Source: Triglochin maritima (Eukaryota; Streptophyta; Magnoliopsida; Alismatales; Juncaginaceae). From it: DNA of 64,000 bases. This document shows, one piece after another, positions 47,148 through 61,500 of this stretch; within the stretch, counting starts at the first letter, position 1; each line of letters starts with the position of its first letter. The translations under genes were made by a program, and so were the position numbers. The notes below the pieces were generated by a model. That model ran no database searches. It had not been told where the DNA came from and saw nothing but the letters and a program-made list of their open reading frames with translations. The stretch spans positions 38,825,254 to 38,889,253 of the forward strand of contig OY821781.1 of NCBI GenBank assembly GCA_963682175.1, read 5' to 3'.

Positions 47148-50100
47148 TTATAACTGAAAGTTGAATTTTTTGAAGAGGGTAACATAAATGAGGACATTCC
47201 AAGTATCAGGTAGGCCAGGCAGGCACCAATGACTGCAGTCTGCATACTTATTTGGTTGCATACGTTCCTCTAGTGTTAGCAATTTGTTTTGCCTGACAGT
47301 GTAAACCGCCGTGTGACCGTCTTTCCGATACTCCGATAGGTGAGTGATGTTGAGGTAGTTTACGGGAGTTGTCGACTCGCTCATCGCATTTTGGGCCGCC
47401 TCAATCATTGATTTAGGGAACCATTGGATGTAGGTCTCATTCGTGATCAGCTCGGTTTGATTGTAGCACCAATTTACACTGTAAATAAATTGCCACAGAG
47501 TTATCAAGTAGTCAACACACAATGAAAACTCGTGAATTGAACAATAAATTACAATAGCATATATTGTGGATATGGTAGGACTTAAAATAGATAGATTAAG
47601 CTTTGAGCTCACTTAAAATAGATAGATTAAGCTTTGTGCAATCCTATATGAATACATAGATATCAATTTTACATTGATAAAGAGCAATGTGTGTTTGGTC
47701 TAGGTTATGGTCTAGAATTATAGAAATATATTTACTAATAGTTTAAAAGGGTGAATTGTTTGGGTGCCAACAAGAAACAACGAAATTGACTATATGCAAT
47801 CTGAAAACAACTATTTTCACATAAAAACTCAAAAACTTACTCTAATGTCATTAATTTTTTTTCCAATGTCATTCTGTTAGTCATCCGTTAATGTTCATTA
47901 GTTTTATTAATATTTAATGAAAATTTTGCATAATCAATCTGAATAAACCCAAATTTCATAAATTTCATTATATGTGTTGTAAAAATTGCAAACAAATACT
48001 CAAAAATTGCAAATAACTAAATATTTCTTGGAAAAAATATTTTATAAAAAAACTCTATATAATTTTTAGAAAATATAATGTATCTTTTATAAAAAAAATT
48101 AAATATTTTGTAATTTTAAAATATAAAATTTATCGGATTTCATCAGTTTAGTAACTGAGACATTAAGTTTAGTGTGAGAAAAAGAAAAGATGATATATGA
48201 AATAATATTTTTCATTAGTTTTATAAATATTTTTTTCCAAAAAATATTTATTTATTTGCATTTTTTAAGTTTTTTACAATTTTTACAACATATATAATGA
48301 AATTTATGAATTCTAAGTTTATTCATGGTGATTCTGCAAAATTTTCATTAAATATTAATAAAACTAGTGAACGGATGGTTAACGAAATGATATTGGGAAA
48401 AAGTTAGTGACATTAGAGCAAGTTTTTGAATTTTCTGTGGCATTAGTAGAAATAGTAGTTTAATGGTATATGATCAATTTCATTGTTTCTTGATGGCACC
48501 TAAGCAATTCACCCTTAAAAAATATCTATCACCTTAATTACTAAGAAAATAAGGTGGTCGTCACCTAAGAAATCATCTATATTTATCCGAACATGACTTA
48601 TGGATTAACGTTGGATTTCATTTCCGGCACGTCATTGTATTTGTAACCACAAATTAGATCACAATTATATGTTTCGGAATATAGTGATCAACAAAGTGTC
48701 CTATTTTGTTTTCTAACCTTATATCATCGAATGATAGAATAATATAATTGCGAGCTTATCCTAACTTGACATTCCAACTGGCTAGTGATTCCCCAACCTG
48801 TTTCGATAGGTATGGTACCAACTACCAAACATAACTATTTCCATAATAAACTACCATGACTAATTTTAATTCATTGCCAAGGGGTCTTATCACATCAATG
48901 TAACCAATTAAAAAAATTATCCTAGAAATTATGTTATACTAATTGAACCAACAAGCAATAACTAATTTACTAACCCTTTGTGCTCAGGAGAGATGCTTCT
49001 AAAGAAAACAGTGGTTTTGTTGGGGTCAACATTTGTTTCCAACCACTTTGTCAATGTTTTTAATGCCCTTTCGAATGGTTCGTCCTTCTCCATCTCTTCC
49101 ACTAAAGTTCCATTCACTTCATACAAATCCCACCTGCAGATAGATGTCATAAATTAACATCGAAATTAAGTAGACCTTCAATTTGCCATAAAAAAACAAA
49201 ATAAATAACTAATGAAACTTCATTTAGAAATGGAAATGTACTCGATTTGGATGACTTACGAAAATTGTATACATAACTAATCGTAGGGTTAATTGCGATT
49301 AGTCCCCTCACCTTTGGGCCTGTAGCACAATATTGCACTCTTACCCTTTGAAAATGAACACTTATCTCTTTAACCCTTCAGGTTTTATTAATTTATGCTT
49401 CTTTACAATTTTTTTGTAATTTTATCCCCAAAATACCTTTGAACCGAAAAAGATACAACTCTAGTGGTTCTTTCGTGCTACACTCAATGTGATTTGGTAT
49501 TTTGAATCCACCCATTAAGTAATTAAAGATGCCACATACGTTGTTATATTTTTTACATCAAATCGTGACCACCAACAATTTGAGTAAAACTTTCTAATGA
49601 ACCATTTGATCACTTGTTAATTTTAACCTAAAACTTACTTTTGTGTTGCACCTCTATGAGTCCACCAATGACCAGTGTTGAACACCAACACATCTAGATT
49701 TTGCCATCGAGATGCTGTTTCAGGAAGGGAGTCGAGCCTCAAAACTTTCTTATCACCAAAGGATGTGATGTCGAGTGGAACGATAAAAGGACTCCAGTAG
49801 AACTCGATCTCGCAATCGTAGTCCTGTGATTAAGTACATAAACATGCACAAACAACAACAAAAACAAACAATTAATAGGCATTAGCACATCTTTGTTGTT
49901 TACGTAGTGATTTTTATTTTCAATTCAACTCAAAGACTTAGACTATAATATTAATCGTTTTCATTTATTATTCCACGATTGAGTGTTCAGTATGAAATAT
50001 AGTAAAGCTAAATTTGTTGCGAACTTACTAAATAAACTTTTACTCTGTTGATTTTCTATACAATATACCCGTACTCATACTAAATTATGGTTAAGGTTTA

Positions 50101-51720
50101 CAATTATAAATCATTGTATATATGTTGTAAAAGGATTTCACGTTATCTACTCGACTAGTTTCGCTTACAATATATACGTTGCACACAGAAAAGTTACATT
50201 CTAGTTCTCGTCAAAGAATTGCTAATCCAATAATTTTTAACTCATACAAATGGATACTACCTTAATGTGAGCAATATATATAGGGACCTACGAGCTAGGT
50301 TTTCGTTGGACCTGTTGAAATGGTGTAGGAACCGATCTTATATTGCCTGAGCTGTGAAATGTTACATTTTCACGTTCCTATTGAGCTACGTTGTTGTGTC
50401 GTGCGGACCAACAACTCTACAGTTAATATCTACCATTAGATCATTTTATTAACATAACCGTTATAATCTTAATTTACCTTACAATTTCAGATGGATAATG
50501 AATATGATAGGAGTCTAAAATAGATAGATTAAGTCCCAAGTTCATTGGAGAATTATTGTGTGTGTGTATATATACAATATTAGTCAAACTTTATATATTA
50601 TAAGAAAAACTATAAAAGGATGTTGAAATTTACAATTGAGGTAAGAAGCTAAATTTTAGATTTTGAATAACCAAACTTAGGAGTCGATCCCCAATAGACA
50701 TGATGGTGTTTTGAGATTTAATTGGTATGACGTAGAAAACTCTTAAATATGAAATATTTGGAGCAAACATGGGAAAAATGAAATCCTGTTATTGTGTGCT
50801 TACCAGTGCTCTTAGGACTTTATACTGAGGTCGAGAAACATCAACAATGGCTCTCGAAGGTGGAATTGAAGTGTAGAGCAAACAACTCAAAGACTCCCAC
50901 ATGTTTCTATTAATGGAGTCTCCAACCAAAGCCACCCTTTTCCCTCTCAACATCTCCAACATGGTTGTCCCATTGAACCTATTTAAAACCCGTCTCAACA
51001 AAATCAGCTTATGATCAGAAGAGCTAAAATCCAAATCAAATTTGTTTCTAAATTACAATATGTAACATGAACACCCTCACAAGAGAGTTGAATGGCTAAA
51101 ATGTATATATGTTGCAGAGTTTTAACATATCCAAAAAATGTTATTCTAGATTCTAGTAATTACTACGTCTACCATATAATGTCTAGTTACCTTGGGATGT
51201 CACACCCACTAGGTTGCCACCTCCAATGCTCGTAATTGGAGTCCGGTCTTCCATTCTTAATGCAACTCACTTGGTCACTAAGATATGGGCAATCCTTTGC
51301 ATGGTAGAGTGGGTAAGACTCTGGATCATAAACCCAATTCCCTTCAAATATGTTGCATTCCTTGGGAGGATTATCACCCTCCCCTCCTTTATCCAAATCC
51401 AATGTCATCGAATTGTTATTGTTGTTGTTGTTGTCGTCCTCTTGAAGTGGTGTGATGACATCCATTTGTGCTTGTGCTTGTGCTTGTGATTGTGATGGTG
51501 ATGGTGATGGTGCGTTTGGAGGAGAAGAAAATGTGTTGTTTGAGGGAAGATTATCGGGCTTGGAAGTTGTTGGTGATTGAAGGACTTGTAATGAGTCAAA
51601 AAAGAAACCATCAGGCCATCCTTGGAATAGTATGAGGATGATGAAGCAAAGCCCTAGAAAACTTGTGGACAAGCAAATAGTGAACTTGGTTTTGATGGTG
51701 GTGGTGGAAGTGGTCTCCAT
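47148..51720 (-). CDS. TBL copy D: trichome birefringence-like (DUF231/PC-esterase) protein
   Basis: A complete five-exon gene: 51720-51191, 50978-50804, 49823-49639, 49133-48975 and 47478-47148. It totals 1380 nt, or 459 residues, with GT-AG introns throughout. A membrane anchor lies at about residues 13-34. A short stem has runs of Gln/Ala and Asn (about 75-110). The TBL domain follows ([36 protein letters not shown]). GDS has Ser at about 198, NTGHWW lies in exon 3, and [17 protein letters not shown] in exon 5 has Asp at about 430 and His at about 433. All features needed for an active polysaccharide O-acetyltransferase are present. It is the closest relative of disrupted copy A. Substrate unknown. 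Confidence 0.92.
47748..48515. mobile_element. Long hairpin MITE in intron 4 of TBL copy D
   Basis: Ends are AGGGTGAATT and AATTCACCCT, with TAAA on both sides as a possible target duplication. The two arms are inverted copies of each other over roughly 250 bp, with mismatches. The element lies wholly inside the last intron (48974-47479) and makes it about 1.5 kb, against 422 bp in copy B. Confidence 0.75.
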
Positions 51721-52958
51721 TTATGCATTGAAGAAACCTATCATCACTCTTAGTGTCTTATTTGGAAGAGAACGAGATGAAGTGTACTCAAGGGTGGTGG
51801 TGAGATTAATAGGAAGAGATAGGGTACTTCTTTTGTTCTATAGTTAAAGCTAAGGTGATGCTGATTAAGGAATTTAACCATGCATGCACAACTTCTTGTT
51901 ACACTAAAATGTGGTGATAGTACCCTAATTTCATTAGTAACCTCCAATAATCAATATAATATACTTCGACGTCATATCATGGATACCTCCCTTCATTTGA
52001 AATAAGCTTGAAATTATACACCAGAACTGAATTGTATTGAGTATTCAAATGCTCATCTGATTCTCATTGTGATCCTGAAATAGTTAACTAAGGCTTCTTA
52101 ACTGAATACCTAGACGAAGTTGAATATACATCGATCATATTAAAGTTGAATTGTCGATACAAAGATATATATCAATGCAAGTCATTCTTATAAAAACAGG
52201 AGGTACGCACTCAAAGTATAATGTGAAATATTGGAGGCTTTGTTGGTTTTCAAAAAAAAAACAGTTGCAAATTGATGCAGCATTCAATTTGATCTTATGA
52301 TTGCAAAAAAGGGCACGATACTTCAAATCTAACTATTACCAAACTGTTTTTCATTAGCACGGTAATAATATTGGCAAATGATCGATTTGAAAGCATTTGA
52401 CTGGCAAATTCCATACTTAATTATGAAGCTTGTTGTAACACTAACTTATGTGTTGACATTTTCCATTTAATTTAATAAAATTATGAAGGGTATATCTGCA
52501 CAAAAAAATTGCGTCTATTTATTTTGAAGATATGCCTCTTAAATAATGATATTTTATTATAAGAAATGATGGTTACTATCGAAAGCTATTAGTTCAATAG
52601 CAATCCCTAGGGTCTATTTTGGTTGAAACTCATGCTTGATATTATTCCTATTGTTACTTGAATTAAGGGTTTGATACTTAATTACAAAGCATTGGGTGGT
52701 GGAGTTGGAGTTCCAAGATGTGAAAGCTCCGTAAGTGATCATTCACCACTCTTACGATTTCGGTGAAGCACCAATATCAATATATATGCAGTTTTTTGTA
52801 TGGATCCAAAGTGCGTATATATTTCAGAAGTCTTCCCTTCACTTAAGTATAGCTGAAGAAACCGTATTCTAATGTTTGGAAGTTATAAGATATATATGAC
52901 TTACGTGACTCATATTGCTTGTAACGTCGTAAACAGTGGAGTCAAGTTGAATTTCAAG

Positions 52959-53001
<43 letters not shown>

Positions 53002-55172
53002 TGTTATCAAATATTAAAAATAAATATATTTTCAGAAATAAAAAATTCTGAGTTGAATATCAATTTGTTCGAGTTCAAGTTAGCTCATTCGTCAATTCAA
53101 ATCCGAAGGATTTTTTATTTTTTATCGAGAATTTTAATTTTCAAATTAAAATATAGTCGAGATTTTTTCGAACCAACTGACTTGAGTTTCAAACTCGAAT
53201 CAGAGTTAACAACCCTATTTATCTTTGATGTCTGGATTTTTAGCTCTATTAATTACTTTGTATTTCTACATTACAATACATAATGTTATTCGACTGTGAT
53301 TTTGGTCTTTTTTGTTTCAAAGTTTAAATATACTTTTTAAGTTATGGCAAATCACGTGAAGTTTTCGAAACTATGAGTATAACTATATAAGATGAGATTT
53401 GATAGTTCTTAATACTTCGTATTTTTAATTTTTCTTTTCTTTAAAGCATTTCTTTCTGTTCGTATCTAAACCTTAAATTTTACGTCGTATTAATAACCAT
53501 TACGGGTAGTTTTCTTCTCAATCATTTTGAAGACATTAATCAGAAACGCAGAAGTAACGCCATCATGATTTTGATTTATGAAGCATGCAGTTATGTCTGA
53601 TGTACATCTGAAAACATGTAAAATGAGTAGAGGCTGGAATCACTGGATAAAGTAGTGAACAACTATGTTTGATATATTGTTGGCCTTAAAGCAGGATATT
53701 TGTGATTTACTACTTATGATTTACAAAATTTCTAATAAAAAATGAAGAAAAATAATACAAGAATGTAGGCATGTAGCAGTCCCAGACTGCTGGACCCTGT
53801 CTGTTTCTCTTAAGTCTTAACAAATACTAATTACTTATTCTCTCAAAAAAGAGCTCAACTTTGGAAGGAGAGTGGATGGCTTCTTAATTGTAAATAATGA
53901 CCTAGATTTCCGAGTTACTTTGAACTTGAAATTTCTCGAAGGAAGTGATATCTTGCTTGTAGATCCTTCAAATTAAACTTGTGGACCTGTGGTACTTTAA
54001 TTGGGAAGTTTTCATAAATACACTCTCATAATTATTTAATATATTATCAAGACCTAATTTTTCTCAATATGTTGAATACCCTTCAACTCAAAATAACATC
54101 CGAAGGTACCTTTATCTTGAATTATAGTTAATATTTAAATACTTGTTTCTTGTACATTATGATGTCGAAATAGAGGATTGAAACTTGTAGATTTGATATT
54201 GTGTAAAACTAAATCTATTTTACACAAAATCATGGTTAAAAGGACCAATAGATGTTTATAAATGAAAGTTATGATGAAATGGGAGGGTATTGTAGATATT
54301 ATAGTGGAAATTGTATGATTTTGATGATATAGCATTTTATTGGGGAATGTTGAAGAAATTAACCATTTATAATATATAATCCTACTATTCAATTATTCAG
54401 TCATGTATGGAGCTCATTCCATAGGTATATCTCAAGTAACTGAGAACATCCTGAACGTCGGCCTTAATTTAAATTACTAATCTTAAGGAGACAAAATTAC
54501 CATTACAATTGCAAACTAACAACTCTAAGTTACTAAATATAAGAATCAACATAATTTTGCGTCCACGTGACAGATGCGTACGTTCATGCATGCATGGCGT
54601 CCAGATCACGTTTCCAATTATAATACCACCATAACGTTGATAATGGTTTGTGATGATCATAAAAGATAAGATTAATAACTGGAGATTAGTCTTATAATGT
54701 AATCCAAGTAGATACGTGGTGGCAGCTACATTCCAGCCAAAGCAACCAAACTTTTCAACAATTTGGATAAGTTTCTAACAAGCAATTCATCTAAATCATT
54801 AAAAATTATTTTTGGGTCAAAGATCATTTACATGGTTATATGGTATTATTTGAGAATTTGTTTTATCTTATGCCCATGTTGTGATTGGTTCTTGTGTCTA
54901 GAAAAGGGGTGGACTTATTTTCATTCATGATAATTTGAACTGATTTTAGAAAAAAAAGTATAGATGTTCTCCTAAGCATTCAATATATCACCACACTCTG
55001 TCCACTAAATTCCATAATATCTTAGATGCACTGTTTTGTCAACCATTTCAACCTTATTTTGGACGAAGAATAGATTCTATTTAATATCCAATCAAATTTC
55101 AGAGTCCCAATTCAAACACAAGAGAAGTACTCAAGTTATAAATATTAATGTAAAAATTTAACAGTAAAATTT
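51721..55172. other. Intergenic region upstream of TBL copy D
   Basis: The presumed promoter of copy D is the first few hundred bases. Positions 52690-52870 repeat the flank of TBL copy B. A (TA)n tract lies at 52963-52995. The rest is AT-rich with no recognised gene, and its open frames are short and without domains. Confidence 0.45.
52690..52870. repeat. TBL-cluster flank repeat, copy 2
   Basis: Diverged match to 26885-27030, in the same orientation. It lies about 1 kb upstream of TBL copy D, whereas its partner lies just downstream of copy B. No TBL exon is found to the right of it. Confidence 0.6.
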
Positions 55173-55671
55173 AGGATTAATTACAGTTTACCCCTTCTAA
55201 CTATGCATTGATATCATTTTGCACCCTTGAACTTTCATTTTGTAACACTGTCTCTCTGAACATTAAAAATCCATTATTTAACACACATTCGACGTTTTTT
55301 TCTCATTTTTTTTGTTGTATCCCTAATACACTCCTAAACATATATTTACATGAAAGTTTAGATCGAAATGAAGGTCGGATATGGTTGGAATTTGGGTCGT
55401 ATTGGTACTGAATCCAACCCAAATTCCAACTATATCCGACTTCCGTTTTGATTCAAACTTTCACGTAAATATAGGTTTATGAGTGTATTAGGGATACAAA
55501 GAAAAACATTGGGAAAAACATCGAATGTGTGTTAAATAATGAATTTTAAAAGTTTAGGGGATAAAATGTTACAAAATGAAAATTCAAGAGAGGTAACTGT
55601 TAACTTTGAAATGTCAGGGGTGCAAAGTGATATCAATGCATAGTTCAGAAGGACAAACTGCAATTAACCCT
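55173..55671. mobile_element. Hairpin MITE with AAAATTT target duplication
   Basis: 499 bp made of two inverted arms of about 220 bp with a short spacer. Ends are AGGATTAATTACAGTTT and, read inward from the other side, AGGGTTAATTGCAGTTT. AAAATTT flanks it exactly on both sides (55166-55172 and 55672-55678). The arms would fold into a long, partly mismatched hairpin. No coding capacity. Confidence 0.85.
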
Positions 55672-58098
55672 AAAATTTATTTCTTTTCCAAATTGGATGT
55701 AAAATAATATATAAATATGAGAAGGATCCACTACTTTTATGTTTGTTGATACAAATTTTCTTTTGTTAATAGCTTAAAATTTAAATTTCAAATGTAAAAT
55801 CAAAACAACAAATCTTGATCTATGACTTGTTTTTATCTATGTATGTTAGAAATTGAAAATATTAGAATCATCTTAATAAAGTCAAAATATGTAAAATTGA
55901 ACACATCACATTCGTCAAAACACTCCATCTCTTCGTCTTGTGCCAAATGACTCCATTTTTTACGTACATAAATAATAAGTGTCATATATCAAATTTCAGA
56001 ATTATTTTCCTTTAGAGTTTAAATATCAAATTATTTAAAAGAGTAAATTTGTTTCAACAAATATAAAACATTTGAGACTTGGGAGAAGGAACTGTGCTGT
56101 TAATTATCTTCCCACTACATAATCTAAGAAACTAGTCCCACGAAAAAGGAATTTAAGTAAAGTTGAACCAAGAAGATATTGCATGTCCTAAACCCTCTAC
56201 GAGCCGATCCTAATTGTGCTTAGAAGTTAGAACACAAGGCAATGTTTTTTGTAAGTTGGACTGTTAAACCGTTATTAAGTTGCTTTTTATTCATATGAAG
56301 TTGACTAAGTTAAGACCAATGATGTTAGTCTGTGGGCTACGTCGAGTCCAAGCCATGTGCTTACATACGGTGTGCTCATATTTGCCATATTATTTGTAAC
56401 TTTAGTTCTATTAAATCTTATAGACAATAACAACAACTGTTTTGAGTAATGATTTTGAGCAATCTAGTAGGTTAAGATTATAAGACGAATATTATTTCTA
56501 TTTCACGTGAGTTTTCAACTTTCGTAAAATAATCTCATAACTAAAATCAAGACTTTTGAATTCCTCAAAATGGGCCTAGTTTAATAATGTAGTGGACCGA
56601 ATTAGATAAAATAGGCAAATGGGCCTAGTTTAATAATTAGTTTAACATCATAAAATAAAATCAAGACTTTTGAATTCCACAGAATGGGCCTAATTTGATA
56701 ATGTAGTGGATTGAAATGTAGTTTTGGACCTAATCCTCTTGAGTCCAGTATAAACTCTAAATTACTCAATATTCGTGTGAAAATAGCTTTCCAAACAATA
56801 AGACTGGATGGAAAGGGGAAATATTTTCTCTCATGAGCATTTATGATAACTTCAGTTAAGATTATATGTATACCCTCTATCATCTAATTACAAGAAATGT
56901 AGCATCAAACCCTATAATGCACATTTAGTTTGACTTCGATACGTAATATGTCGATAATTCAATTTGATCATATCAATAAGATTAACTTCGCTGCCATATA
57001 TCATATGTTGTTTGTGAATCTGACTGTAGTTCATAACGAGATATAAATATGATCTAAGATATCCATTTGTATCATAAAAATTAGACTAACTTTGGTCTGA
57101 CTTTCCAAACAACAATTCTAAGTGCAATAAAATAAAATAAAATAAAAGGTAAATCCAACAACTACTTCTATGTATTTACACTCGTCGTATATTTATAGGA
57201 AGTATGGGAACTTTCCTATAGCTGTATAAAGATGATTGGGACACATATCATACGCCTTTATGATCATGTCCATTTGTAGTAAGAAGGTTTGGCACTCTAT
57301 GAGGACTTTGTTAATAATGTTATCCATTTTGGATTGGACATCATAAATGTGGTTCCAATATGATGAAGAGACCCACTTCTACTTGTTAACAATCTAAAGT
57401 TGGATTCATATGCTTCTAAGGCTAACATTCTCTTCACAAGTTTATATTAGTTATTGTTAGTGGATTCTGGAAAGCGAAATTCTAGGAGACTTCATTCAGA
57501 ATCAAACTTGAAAACATGAAGAGTGAAGATATTGATAGCGCTTGTATGTCTTTTCTTTTGTTATACTTAATTCTTAAGGCATGACCGGTCTATAAACTTA
57601 ATCATTGGTCTTGACTACTTTAAAATAAAATGAATTTTTATAAGAATTACCATTTATTTCATAAAACCACTGGTCGACAATGATGGTCGGGCGACAGTGG
57701 TTACCGGCCATTGCAGTTGGCTAGTTGGCAGTGGGGACTAGCTACCTGTGGTGGCCGACTAGAAGGTTAACCGGCTGGGCGGAGTAGTGTGGAAGCGTGA
57801 AGAAAAGAATGAAATGGATGAGTAACATTTGGATTTTCATTTCTGCCAAATTCTTACGAGGGTGGTGAGAAAATGGAGGTAGTGAAAATCAAAGGGAAAA
57901 CTCTTCCCCCCTGATTTTCCTTCGGCACAACCCCGTGTATATCCATTTGTATGCTTAACAACTTTGGTTATTAGCTTTTGGAGATGAGAACCACCCATGT
58001 GCATAATGAAAAATCAAACCATCACGATGGGTGATTTGTTGGGTTATATATATAACTTCCTTTATTCAACAAAATACAAAAAGACTAACGTGAGCATG
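55672..58098. other. Intergenic region without recognised genes
   Basis: AT-rich DNA. A short direct repeat (ATGGGCCTA followed by an AATTTGATAATGTAGTGGA-like block) appears near 56571-56610 and again near 56684-56715. Nothing coding is recognised. Confidence 0.4.
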
Positions 58099-58367
58099 TG
58101 TTGAAAAACACCACAACGGCTCCTTCAATCCTAGATTTGGCTCAAGCTTCATCATAGCTAATCAAGGACTTAATTCCTTCATCACAAGAATCATCAAGAT
58201 CACACTTGTCATTTCAAGCAAAACCATACAATAGGAAACATGTACAAACAACTATATTGAGCCACACACACACATATATATATATATTCTGATCATCACA
58301 AAATAAATAATAAGAACAAAAAAAAAACCTTAAATTCTTCTCTGTCAGACTCGTATACTTTCCAATA
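58099..58367 (+). repeat. Left LTR of copia-2
   Basis: About 269 bp, starting TGTTGAAAAACACC and ending near TTTCCAATA. The exact 3' end is uncertain by a few bases because the usual terminal CA is not clear. Confidence 0.75.
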
Positions 58368-58521
58368 TGGAATCAAAGCGTAGATCCTCATCTCAGTTTA
58401 CAATATGGAATCATTGATCGCTGCCTCCGAAATCCAGTGATCTCCTCACTGGTCGTGACTAGACATACTCAAAACAAAGGAGGAGGGAGCTGAAGCTTGT
58501 GCAACCTCCAAACTCTAAAAA

Positions 58522-61500
58522 ATGACAGATGAAGGCAACACCACCCAAGAGGTAAACACCACACCACGCCTGACCACCCAACCCCTAAATAGATCAAATT
58601 TCTTTTCATAGGCACGGTCAGTCTCCCTTTCCCTCAGCGGGAAAGGAAAACTCAGACACATCACGAGCAAAACACCAAAACCAACCGGTGCAAACAAAGA
58701 ATCACAACAAGAAGCATGGCAAAACTCAAATCACCTCATCTCATCATGCCATGGATCCTCAACTCCATGACTCTCCAACTCGTCGAGCTCTTCATATTTT
58801 TGAACTCTACAAAGGAGCTTTGGGAATCGATTGAGACAATGTATGGAAACCAATAACTTTGCTCATATTTTCAAACTCAAACAGGAAATCATGCAAACAA
58901 GACAAGGAGACAAAACTGTGACAAACTATCTCGGATCACTCAAAAGCAAATGGGACAAGCTTGGGGTGTACAAACTGCCAAGCGTCGACCTCAAAATCAT
59001 ACAACAAAGATCGAGCAGGACCGGGGGTACCAGTTTTTGATCATACTCAACTCAAGCTTCGAGTCGATCAAGTCGTAAATCCTCTGGCACCCGAAATCCC
59101 ATTGTTCTCCAGCATCGTCGCGATGGTCCAACGCGAGAAAACTAGACGTAACACGATGAACCAACAACCTGCAGAGAAAGAGAGCCAAGCGTTTGTTTCA
59201 TCCCGAGGAACAAACCCGGAAACATCAAAAAAGGACTCCGGGAACCGAAATGAGGGGTTTTGCGACAACTGCAAGAAGCAATCCCACAATCGAAATCGGT
59301 GTTGGTTCTTGTTCCCACACCTTCGGCCACCGCCCAGAGCAAAAAAATCTAGATCAGGAGAAGGAGGTGAGAAATGGGGGCCAGACGGATCCGACCTGAG
59401 TAATCGAACTCATATAGGCGTGACCAAAGGACGCTTGCACAATCCGATCCACATACCCGATTCCCATAGTGCACCAGATCCTCATGTGGTTCGAGCCCAA
59501 TATCAATATAACACACCAGATCCATATGTTGCTCAAGCCCACTCTGCTCCAGACCTCACCAATCCCCAATTAAACCAGATTTTGGCCCAACTCAACCATA
59601 TTCTGCAACAGCATAACCTAGGTAGTGCCTCAGGTATTGGTCCCACCTCATTTTTTGTTAATTCTTCCAAACCTAATGTATGGATAATTGACTCGGGAGC
59701 CACTGATCACATGACTAGTAATCCAAATTTAACATGCAATATAAAAACAAAATCAAATAAATTTGTAATTGTAGCTAATGGTCAACATGTCAATATCAAA
59801 GGAGTAGGACACATATACTTGTTAAAAAAGGTTAATCAAGATGTTTTATATATTCCTGATTTTAATACAAATCTGCTATCAGTTGCTAGACTCACAAGAA
59901 ACTTAAATTGTAATTTGATTTTCTCACCGTATAGTGTGGTCTTTCAGGATCGAATAATAGGGAGGACGATTGGTAGCAGCTCCCTCGTGAACAGGCTTTA
60001 CATCCTTAATCATGAATATATCTATTAGTGCTAATAAGGTCTCCTTTGAAGACCAAAATCTCTGGCATAAACAAATGTGCCACTTATCGAATTTAGTTTT
60101 GAAAAAATTGTTTCCAAACATTACTTTAAATTCTCCTTGTTGTGACGTATGTTGTTTGGCAAAATAGACCAGGTTATCAATTTCAAATCCTGACAGCATA
60201 ACAGGTGCTCCTCTTGAGTTGGTTCATTCTGACATTTGGGGTCCAGCCCCTCTCGAATCCTATAATGGGTTCAAATATTTTATTTCATTTATTGATGATT
60301 TTTCTCGTACAACTTGGCTATATCTGCTTAAAGCCAAGCCCGATGTTTTTTTCTGTTTTTGTTGAATTTGTTAAGTTAGTAGAAAATAAGTATAATTTGA
60401 AAATTAAATTTTTTAGATCTCACAATGGTTTTGAATACACCAGCCACAATTTTCAAAATGTTTTCAAACAAAAAATAAATTCACCAAACCACATGTATAA
60501 ACACACCAGTACAAAATGGAGTTTCTGAAAGAAAAAAAACCGACACCTTCTAAATGTTACTCGGGATTTGCTTTTTCAAAATAATGTTCCAATTATTTTT
60601 TTGGTGTGATGCTATTTTAACTGCAGTTTACCTGATCAACCGGCTTCCGAGTCCCACCATTCATAATCAACAACCCCTCAAAATTCTGAATAAAAGAAAA
60701 ATTATCGTTCATCACATTCGTATTTTTGGTTGTACGTTTTTGTTGATAAAAACGACATGATAAACTTGATTCTAGCTCTATTAAAACGATATTTCTTGGT
60801 TATTCCTTTCAGAAAAAAAGTTTACAAATGCTTTGACCCCAAAAGTCATAAACTTTATATCTCTAGAGATGTTACCTTCTTTGAAAGTGAACCCTACTTC
60901 AAAGAACCTTGTAGCAATTTATCTTCTCCAGGTCAAAATATTCTACTACCCGAAGTTAACTTCCTCGAGGAACGTCCCACTCCTCGAGAAGAGGGAGAGA
61001 GAAATAACGCAGGGCGAGAAGACACAGAACAAGACAACCACAACGAGCATCAAAACAAAGAACCACAGAGAAGGCCACACAGAAACAACAGACCTCCCAC
61101 CAGGCTTCAAGATTACGTCACATACAATGTAACGTATCCCTTTCAAAATCATGTGAGGTATGGTAATATCTCTCCTAACCACCGTGTTTTTCTTACTAGC
61201 ATAGAAAATCATACAAAACAAAATAACTTTTATACAACAATCAATATCCCTGAATGGGCCTAAGCCATGAAAGATGATATAAAAGCACTAGAAAACAACA
61301 AAACCTAGACTTTAGTTCCCAAACAACCCGGAATAAAACTCGTAGGCTGTAAATGGATCTACAAAATAAAATATAACAACAATGGGGCTATTGAAAGATA
61401 CAAAGCTAGATTTGTAGCTAAGGGATATACTCAAACATACGACTTAGACTACCAAGAGACTTTTGCTCCTGTTGCAAAAATTAACACCGTTCGTGTATTA

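Noticed and set aside
53053..53283. 76-codon plus-strand frame as a small gene
   Set aside because: AT-rich, Phe/Ile/Leu-heavy composition, no domain, no splice or promoter context.
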